From contig BEXV01002385.1 in the NCBI GenBank assembly GCA_003118195.1, positions 1-13,292 on the forward strand: a stretch of DNA of 13,292 bases, written 5' to 3'. Origin of the DNA: Hemicentrotus pulcherrimus. Taxonomy: Eukaryota; Echinodermata; Echinoidea; Camarodonta; Strongylocentrotidae. The notes beneath the pieces were generated by a model. The model saw nothing but the letters and a program-made list of their open reading frames with translations, ran no database searches and was not told where the DNA came from. The first letter of the stretch is position 1, and the number at the start of each line of letters is the position of its first letter. Below, in pieces: positions 8,070 to 13,292 of the stretch. Position numbers and translations under genes: made by a program.

Positions 8070-8339
8070 ATGTATAACATGCTCAATTTACTAGTTGCAC
8101 TCACATTGACTACCCTGGTAGGAATACGGTTCACTCGTCACACGTTATCTCTGCAGCAGCCGATTCAACACAACAGAGTGAGTAACTTATCTGTTAAGAT
8201 TGATTTTCTTTTTCTTTCCATTCGATCAATTGCTGGTGCACTATGGAAGGTTCATTTTCGCATTCCGACTCGGAGAATCAATTTAGTCAACATGTCTAGC
8301 GTCATTTACATACAGGATCCACTGTCCGTACCATACTAA
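8070..8339 (+). CDS. Small open frame, possible signal-peptide exon
   Basis: The 89-residue frame opens with a hydrophobic segment (MYNMLNLLVALTLTTLVG) that looks like a secretory signal or membrane anchor; the remainder has no recognisable motif. A good-looking 5' splice site, GTGAGT at 8178-8183 after AGA, would end a 36-codon first exon in phase 0. No downstream partner exon was identified in the window, and no paralogous copy exists here. It could equally be a chance frame. I would not assign a function. Confidence 0.15.
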   Translation: MYNMLNLLVALTLTTLVGIRFTRHTLSLQQPIQHNRVSNLSVKIDFLFLSIRSIAGALWKVHFRIPTRRINLVNMSSVIYIQDPLSVPY

Positions 8340-8458
8340 CAGTGACCTTTCAATAATCTGTGTGATAGCCTACTTCATTTTCCTCTTCAATTATCTTAAT
8401 TGTTTTTCTGTAGAAGATGTAAAAGAAATAGGGGAAGGCACATAATAGTAAATGATTG

Positions 8459-8486
8459 TACAGAGTGGGTCATAAAAAGTACACAC
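8459..8486 (+). mobile_element. Isolated Tc1/mariner-like terminal repeat
   Basis: TACAGAGTGGGTCATAAAAA followed by GTACACAC matches the general form of Tc1/mariner ends and resembles the ends at 1481-1506 and 12922. The element body would lie to the right, but no inverted partner or transposase frame is visible before 9460. Probably a decayed or solo end. Confidence 0.4.
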
Positions 8487-8489
8487 TTT

Positions 8490-9400
8490 ATTAATTGCAT
8501 ATTGATTGTTTCAAACTAGAGCCGTAAAGATGGAATGATTGTACACGATTATAGAAGAGTCACTCATCTCGCTTCATTCGGTACTAATTTTGTTTGGACA
8601 ACTCTTCATGATTGACTTCACAGGGGTCAAATTAGGTGATGATAGTAAAGCCCACTTTTGGGGGAGATTTCGGAGAGGACAATTTCACGAACCTTAAAGG
8701 GGAATTAACCTCTCGACTATGAAGCATATCATGATATAGAGAGTAAATGAACGTTTCATTTGATATAAAAAGCATTGCCGTAGGCTAAATAATATCGTCT
8801 TGCAACTACAACAAAGAGACCCTACCTCACCATATTCACGACGTCGTCTGCTCCCCAAGGAAGCTGCCATTTTGTCAAATTTTCCCTATTTTAAAAAAAA
8901 AATCCTCTGTGTGGCCATGCCTTGAACCATAACCATAATGCATGGTCGTACAGAGGAAAATGCAATCAATTATTGATAGTTTATTATATTTTCTTTGTTT
9001 TTTATTTTTTTTTTACTTGTGGGGGGGGGGGGGGNGGGGTGTCCTGTCCCCTACGCTAGCACCCGCGAAGTACACAGTCATGATTCAGTGGCAAAAATGG
9101 CTTCGTAGACCGTGTGAGACCTCAGGATAAAAATCGTGTCGATGTGCTATATCAGCGCCCTTTTGAGAGGCATCAATCCCCATTACTGCCAGTTATGACT
9201 TAAGGCCGTAGGTCCCCTAGTTGATAAGCATAGTAGCAAACACATGATTTAGCAGTCATGTTAAACAAACACCCCTAAAGTATTATTCAATAAAATCTGA
9301 GAATGTATACTATTAACAAGATCTATAAGGAATAAATCATTGTCAAAAACATTCCATAATAAAACTGGGGTTAAAAAAACAAATCCACTTTAAAATACCA
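8490..9400. other. Intergenic with repeat fragments, no supported gene
   Basis: Contains CCTTAAAGGGGAATTAACC at 8692 in a context that looks like dispersed repeat sequence, and an oligo-A run at 8893-8902. The frames crossing it have no protein-like features. Confidence 0.4.
9020..9066. repeat. Poly-G tract with N and transposon-end-like flank
   Basis: A long G run (9021-9040) containing an N at 9035 is followed by a CCCCTACGCTAGCACC string. G runs beside such sequence elsewhere in this window mark DNA-transposon ends, so this may be another terminus. No partner was found. The length of the G run is uncertain. Confidence 0.4.
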
Positions 9401-9417
9401 ACAGTATTACGTACAAT

Positions 9418-9469
9418 ATCCCTTTTCCTATTTCTTCAATACTCCAGAGAGCATCGAGGCCTACTCGGG
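9418..9469 (+). promoter_or_regulatory. Conserved pyrimidine tract before start codon, copy 2
   Basis: CCCTTTTCCTATTTCTTCAA, then ACTCCAG (AG at 9446-9447) and a 22-base leader to the ATG, which has G at +4. This has the form of a 3' splice site (polypyrimidine tract plus CAG) and is better preserved than in copy 1. If used, the whole coding region sits in one exon behind a 5' untranslated exon. No TATA box is evident. Confidence 0.35.
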
Positions 9470-10480
9470 ATGGTTCTCATCATGAACAACTTGGCGTTAA
9501 TCAGCACTACCATACTTACATTAATCACATCCGTAACGTGTCAATTAGTTATCAAACGGATCCAGGGGGAAGAAGCTCACCTTACTTTTCGATATGATTG
9601 TAACTGCACCGAAATCACCTTACAGCACGGATATAAAAGCCCCTTTTACAGATCAACAAATCCTGCATCCATCACACTCGCCTCTTATCCAGAAAGCAGA
9701 TTCATTATAAAGAATGTGATTACAACTGATGGGTGTTCGATTCATCTGAGCATCAACCCCGTTCATAGAAATGATGCAGGCACCTATATCACCCAAGTAT
9801 ACAAGAACGGTGGTGCTTTTCATGGTATGCAAAGGATTGGACTAAATGTTGATTATCTTCCTGGTGAAGCATCATGCGTCTGGAGAGATGGGTCTTCGGT
9901 AGGAGATTGGGGTTTGTTGCAATGCACAGCTACAGTTGGGACCCTGTCGGGGATTTTTGAATGCTACCAAAGGGATGAAAGATTGCCTCCGTATACCACT
10001 CTTATAAAGAAACGCAATATACTGGAGCAGACCATTTGGGTTAGTTTGTCACACCCTGTGTTCTGCTGTACAGCCACACAAGAACTACCGAAAGACCAGT
10101 GTCAGTGTAAAGAATTTGTCTGGGTGCCTTCGAAGTTTAGGAATTCAAGAATAGCCGTAGAACCCTGTCCTGCTACAACCGCTATTCCGGATATACTAAC
10201 ATCTCGTATCCCTGTTGCTGATAGTGTGTTAGAAATGGAGGCTGGAGTGTTCAGACATCAGCCTTCTTCCAAAAACCTGGGTAAAAGTAGAAATACAACT
10301 TCCCTCGCTACCCCTACGAAAACTACTCCGATAAAATCACTGAGAAATGTAGAAGATACAGTATCACATATTTTGAAGTCTCTTTATGGGATGGCAGCTG
10401 CATTTTTTGTAGTGATAGTTCTGTGTCTAATAACTGTTATAAAGCTTTGTCATAATGTCGCCGAAAGTCATAAGGGATGA
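9470..10480 (+). CDS. Two-Ig-domain type I membrane protein, intact copy
   Basis: Uninterrupted 336-codon frame. Residues 1-24 form a signal peptide (hydrophobic core ALISTTILTLIT, then SVTC before QLV). Residues about 25-127 look like a V/I-type Ig domain: a G-E-E-A-H-L-T-F strand, C44 and C46, C89, and D102-A-G-T-Y106. The usual Tyr-x-Cys of strand F is Tyr-Ile-Thr, so the standard disulfide cannot form; C89 probably substitutes. Residues about 132-220 form a second Ig-like domain (C136, C152, C165, C199, C200, C211, C213). A stalk rich in Ser, Thr and Lys (about 264-300) leads to a transmembrane helix (about 306-325) and an 11-residue tail with no tyrosine, so no intrinsic signalling motif. 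Possible N-glycosylation sites are N45 and N275. The likely role is cell-surface recognition or adhesion, possibly immune; this is inference from architecture only. I do not recognise a named orthologue. Confidence 0.85.
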   Translation: MVLIMNNLALISTTILTLITSVTCQLVIKRIQGEEAHLTFRYDCNCTEITLQHGYKSPFYRSTNPASITLASYPESRFIIKNVITTDGCSIHLSINPVHRNDAGTYITQVYKNGGAFHGMQRIGLNVDYLPGEASCVWRDGSSVGDWGLLQCTATVGTLSGIFECYQRDERLPPYTTLIKKRNILEQTIWVSLSHPVFCCTATQELPKDQCQCKEFVWVPSKFRNSRIAVEPCPATTAIPDILTSRIPVADSVLEMEAGVFRHQPSSKNLGKSRNTTSLATPTKTTPIKSLRNVEDTVSHILKSLYGMAAAFFVVIVLCLITVIKLCHNVAESHKG

Positions 10481-10755
10481 AACAAATGTATATATTTAAT
10501 ATCATTGGAGGTCATGTCTACCACAAATAACCTGTCCTTCATACTATTCACCTACCATTGATTTACATCATAACCTCGCCCCTTTATTTATTTCTTCTTT
10601 TCTTGATCCCTCGTTAACTCCACATAAAGATCTCCTTTTTTTTTTACCATAAAGCTTAAACAAACCAAAACGAAGATGAATTTGCGTAAAAGTATTTACT
10701 GCTGCTCCACCCCGAATTTGGAACTTCCTGAAATATATTATTTTGAATGTAATCT
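10481..10755. other. 3' flank of intact Ig gene
   Basis: AT-rich probable 3' untranslated sequence homologous to 5210-5500. The nearest good polyadenylation signal I see is AATAAA at 11076-11081, inside the 70-bp array, about 600 bp after the stop codon; its use is conjecture. Confidence 0.4.
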
Positions 10756-10758
10756 TAT

Positions 10759-11305
10759 ATGCAAAATATTAAGTTTCATGATAAAATATATTAAGTAAAA
10801 AGTTCCAAGCTTATTTTATAATATCAAATGTAATATATACATTTACTGCTTATTCAATTATAATGCATGCTGGTTCATGATGACGGGTATCGGCATTCTA
10901 CTCAAAAACTTATTAAATAATGGCAGTTGTAATACATGCATGTTCAAGATGACGGGTATCTGAATGTTCTTCCACAAAGCTTGTTTAAAAATATCAATTG
11001 TAATACGTACATGCTGGTCATGATGTACAGTATCTGAATGTTCTACTCTAAAGTTTATTTGATAATGGGAGTTGTAATAAATGCAGGTTCATGTTGAAGT
11101 GTATCTGAATGTTCTACTCTGAAGCTTGTTTAATATTGCCAAATGTAATGCATGCAGGTTAAGGATGATGTGTATTGAATGTTGTACTTTAAAACATATT
11201 GTATAATGGCATTGTTATACATGCAGGTTCATGATTTGTATCATCATGTTTTACTCTAAAGCATATTTTATCATGGCAATTGTAGTATATGCAGGTTCAT
11301 TAATA
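10759..11305 (+). repeat. 70-bp tandem repeat array (about 7-8 units)
   Basis: The anchor ATGCAGGTTCATG or a close variant occurs at 10867, 10936, 11011, 11081, 11152, 11221 and 11289, giving spacings of 69, 75, 70, 71, 69 and 68. An earlier diverged anchor lies near 10759. The approximate unit is anchor, GATGACGGGTATCTGAATG, TTCTACTCTAAAGCTTATTT, then AATGGCAATTGTAATAC. Units are diverged, so this is an old minisatellite. It begins in the shared 3' flank of the duplicated gene and is expanded only here. Confidence 0.85.
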
Positions 11306-11309
11306 ACTT

Positions 11310-11572
11310 TTGTTAAATATCTTATCTTGAGTTCCTTTCGATGTTGTTTTTATATTATACCGATATGTTAAGTATTTTGATTTGTGATATATCATTTTCT
11401 CTCGTTTGTTTTGCTTTGTAAACTGCACCCTTCGGTAGAACAGCTGTGCTGCACTGGCACAGCTGAGCAGGGAGATCCATCTAATGTTATTTTCTCATGT
11501 TATCATGTATATTGTTATTTATATGTTTGTTATACTTGGTAAATAAAATAAAATAAAATTAAATTAAATTTC
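11310..11572 (+). mobile_element. Possible non-LTR retroelement 3' end
   Basis: The stretch ends in a tandem AAATAAAATAAAATAAAAT tail (11540-11570). About 75-100 bases before it lies a perfect hairpin and GC-richer sequence, TGCACCCTTCGGTAGAACAG. A short structured segment followed by a simple (TAAA)n-like tail is typical of the 3' ends of LINE and SINE elements. No reverse-transcriptase frame is present, so if real it is a strongly 5'-truncated copy. Confidence 0.35.
11441..11465. repeat. Perfect 9-bp hairpin
   Basis: CAGCTGTGC at 11441-11449 and GCACAGCTG at 11457-11465 are exact reverse complements around a 7-base loop. It lies in the retroelement-like tail and could be a reverse-transcriptase recognition structure. 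Confidence 0.6.
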
Positions 11573-11671
11573 ACACAATTGACATTGTATCTGACATGCA
11601 GATTCTTGGACAAAATTTGAAGCCTTCTTTTTTCTAGAACATCATACTTGTATACATCAAAATGTCAAATA

Positions 11672-11693
11672 CACAAACACACACGCGCGCACG

Positions 11694-11742
<49 letters not shown>
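11672..11742. repeat. Compound CA/CG/TA microsatellite
   Basis: Runs of CA, with CG interruptions near the left, switch to about 13 TA dinucleotides before ATCAATAAAC. Ordinary simple-sequence DNA. Confidence 0.95.
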
Positions 11743-11871
11743 CAATAAACTTTGCAGTTCAAGCACTGGCTCGTATTGGACTGAAATGGCGAGTCGAAAT
11801 TCCGATTTTTAGTTTGCCAACGGCTGGCAAAAATACATTACAAACCAGACTATCCAGTCATCATATCTATA

Positions 11872-12922
11872 TATGACGAGTGAGTCCAACAAAAAAAGTT
11901 TAGACCTAGAAAATTGTTCATTATTTTTAAAAAAATCATCTATGAACAGTAACTTATTATACATCTTATGAAAGAGTGTTTTATCCCAAATCATTTGGTA
12001 TCATTTTGTGTGGTATGTGTTCACGCTTGGATGAACAGGAGGCATTGTTTGCGAGAGTGCAAAAATCGACTTGCGCCAAAGTGATGCCTATACAGGATGG
12101 CTTTTTGGGGATTAGCGGAGTGAGAGAATTAATTGAATGTATCATGAGAAATGCATTGCATATGCTTTTTGCAGAAGCAAAGTCACACACACATACACAC
12201 GCCCCGGCCCCCCCACTCAGGGGTCGGAATGACCGCATGCGTGTTGCCAAAATGTCCGGTAAAGGGGTACTTTCCGAGCAACAAAGTCCGGCCCGAGAAT
12301 TGTGAAAAAAGGGGTGTATTTGACTTTCACCCGGAGATTTCTTCAAAAAGGGGGTGTTTTTTCTTTTTTTCTCTCATCTCTTTGGACTCCTGAGAAATTT
12401 TTCCGAATTTAGGGGGGTATATTGAGCATTTTTTCCTGATTTAGTGGGGTCTCCAAGGCAGGAGAAGCCCGCGAAAGGGGGGTTCGAAAATGTTGGCAGT
12501 CCTCAGATAGGGGGTGTTTTCAAAAAGAGGGAACGAGCATATGCGTACCCTAAATAACACTGAGTGGGGGGGCCGGGACACACGCGCGCGCACAAATCTT
12601 CGTTGATATTCAATATTTGATATGTGTGGCATGATAATAGGGATGTTTAATATTTGGATCTGAACAGACCGAATTGATACCCAATCCCATTTGTTTTATT
12701 TAAACATCACACAAGCAACGTTGGCGCTAATCGATTTTTGCACTCTCTTAGACAATGTTTTCCTGTTCATCCAAGCATGAACACATAACACACGAAAATG
12801 ATACCAAATGATTTTGGATAAAACACTCTTTCATAAGATGTATAATCATTTACTGTTAATAGATGATTTTTTTAATAATAAGCAAATCTTTGGGTGTAAA
12901 CTTTTTTTTGACGCACACTGTA
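11872..12922. mobile_element. Tc1/mariner-like element with long inverted repeats
   Basis: About 11872-12080 is the reverse complement of about 12720-12922. The inner 140 bases of the arms are roughly 90% identical by eye; shared strings include CATCTTATGAAAGAGTGTTT and GCTTGGATGAACAGG. On the minus strand the right end reads TACAGTGTGCGTC then an A run and GTTTACAC, a form typical of Tc1/mariner ends inserting at TA. The left outer end is more decayed (GACGAGTGAGTCC). The roughly 640-bp interior carries no transposase frame, and much of it is a nested element. Open frames of about 110-120 residues cross an arm and are not shared between the arms. Confidence 0.75.
12203..12577. mobile_element. 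Nested 375-bp miniature inverted-repeat element
   Basis: The ends are a perfect 18-bp inverted repeat: CCCGGCCCCCCCACTCAG at 12203-12220, with its reverse complement at 12560-12577. Both sides are flanked by ACACACGC (12195-12202 and 12578-12585), a possible 8-bp target duplication. The CA-rich flanks make a chance match easier, so the duplication is less certain than the terminal repeat. The interior has several runs of G alternating with A or T. It lies inside the Tc1/mariner-like element, so it inserted later. Confidence 0.7.
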
Positions 12923-13292
12923 TGTACATACATATATATATATTTTTTTAATTTATGCTATTTGCCATTTACCAAAAACAAAAACAAAACACCGATCAGC
13001 CATTAAAGATTTGTCAAGAAACACACACCTCTCATATTTGTGCGGGTGTACTTCATGAACGTCTCCGAAGAGCTGAAGGGCCATGCCATTTTAGGAAAAA
13101 ATATAGACAATTTGACAACAGTTTCAACCCTATTACAAAACATACAAGGTATTTTTCATGATTGGGTTTGAAGCAATAAGCATTTCTCTCAAAGAGTATT
13201 ATACCCATTTTTTAAATTAAGTAATTATTAATGTATTATTATCATTTCCTGTTTTCTTCTTTGTTACTTTTTTTTTTAGGGGGGGGGGGGGG
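12923..13292. other. AT-rich flank ending in poly-G, no gene
   Basis: Contains short TA and A-rich runs and only short random frames. It ends in a T run followed by a G homopolymer (13279-13292), as at the start of the window. Such G tracts may mark transposon ends or limits of reliable sequence. Confidence 0.5.

Larger units (their letters stand above)
9415..10840 (+). repeat. Tandem duplication unit, downstream copy
   Basis: Counterpart of 4142-5575, with the same order: pyrimidine tract, leader, Ig-superfamily coding region, 3' flank, start of the 70-bp repeat. Clear similarity on the upstream side fades at about 9415, essentially where the hAT-like target duplication lies in the other copy. 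Confidence 0.85.

Noticed and set aside
10759..11305. CRISPR-like array
   Set aside because: The repeats are contiguous ~70-bp diverged units without unique spacers, in eukaryotic DNA; this is a minisatellite.
11976..12393. Open frames of 80-121 residues on both strands
   Set aside because: They cross the inverted-repeat arm of the mariner-like element and the nested miniature element; the opposite arm does not preserve them.
1..13292. tRNA, rRNA or other standard RNA genes
   Set aside because: No cloverleaf with A/B box pairs or conserved rRNA segments was found on either strand by reading.

Overview
The window is eukaryotic, repeat-rich, draft-quality DNA. It is AT-rich, dominated by transposon debris and simple repeats, and has single N bases inside long C or G runs. 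The style of the repeats (blocks of degenerate GTGCCCCTTTT units, poly-C/poly-G transposon ends, GGATCC-containing hAT-like termini) and a lineage-type immunoglobulin-superfamily gene suggest a marine invertebrate deuterostome. A sea urchin is my best guess, but this is impression and not a database match.

The only convincing protein-coding sequence is a pair of tandem paralogues on the + strand. The downstream copy (9470-10480) is an intact, intronless 336-residue type I membrane protein: signal peptide, two immunoglobulin-like domains, Ser/Thr/Lys-rich stalk, one transmembrane helix and a very short tail. The upstream copy (4211-5209) has the same parts, but two compensating frame changes create three stops between the second Ig-like domain and the stalk. 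It can therefore encode only a 251-residue soluble form, or it is a pseudogene, or the sequence carries errors. The duplicated unit is about 1.4 kb, from about 60 bp before each start codon into the 3' flank.

Layout: 1-1250 is a pyrimidine-rich degenerate repeat. An isolated Tc1/mariner-like end lies at 1481-1506. Positions 1630-4141 form a hAT-like non-autonomous element with matching terminal inverted repeats and an 8-9 bp target duplication; it carries a second copy of the 1-1250 repeat and sits just upstream of the first Ig gene. The first Ig copy and the start of a 70-bp repeat follow (4150-5580), then an 80-nt hairpin (5613-5692), a 53-bp-arm foldback element (6802-7040), largely featureless AT-rich DNA with a possible small signal-peptide exon (8070-8177), another mariner-like end (8459), and a poly-G/N tract (9021-9040). 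The intact Ig gene is followed by an expanded 70-bp tandem array (10750-11305). Next come a retroelement-like 3' tail with a perfect hairpin, a compound CA/TA microsatellite, and a Tc1/mariner-like element with ~200-bp inverted repeats (11872-12922). That element contains a nested 375-bp element with perfect 18-bp inverted repeats and an 8-bp target duplication.

The genes do not form a pathway. The biological theme is a locally duplicated, probably surface-recognition, Ig-superfamily gene whose two copies differ in membrane anchoring, in a patch of amino-acid-changing substitutions and in flanking repeats. No RNA genes, CRISPR arrays or bacterial-type signals were seen.
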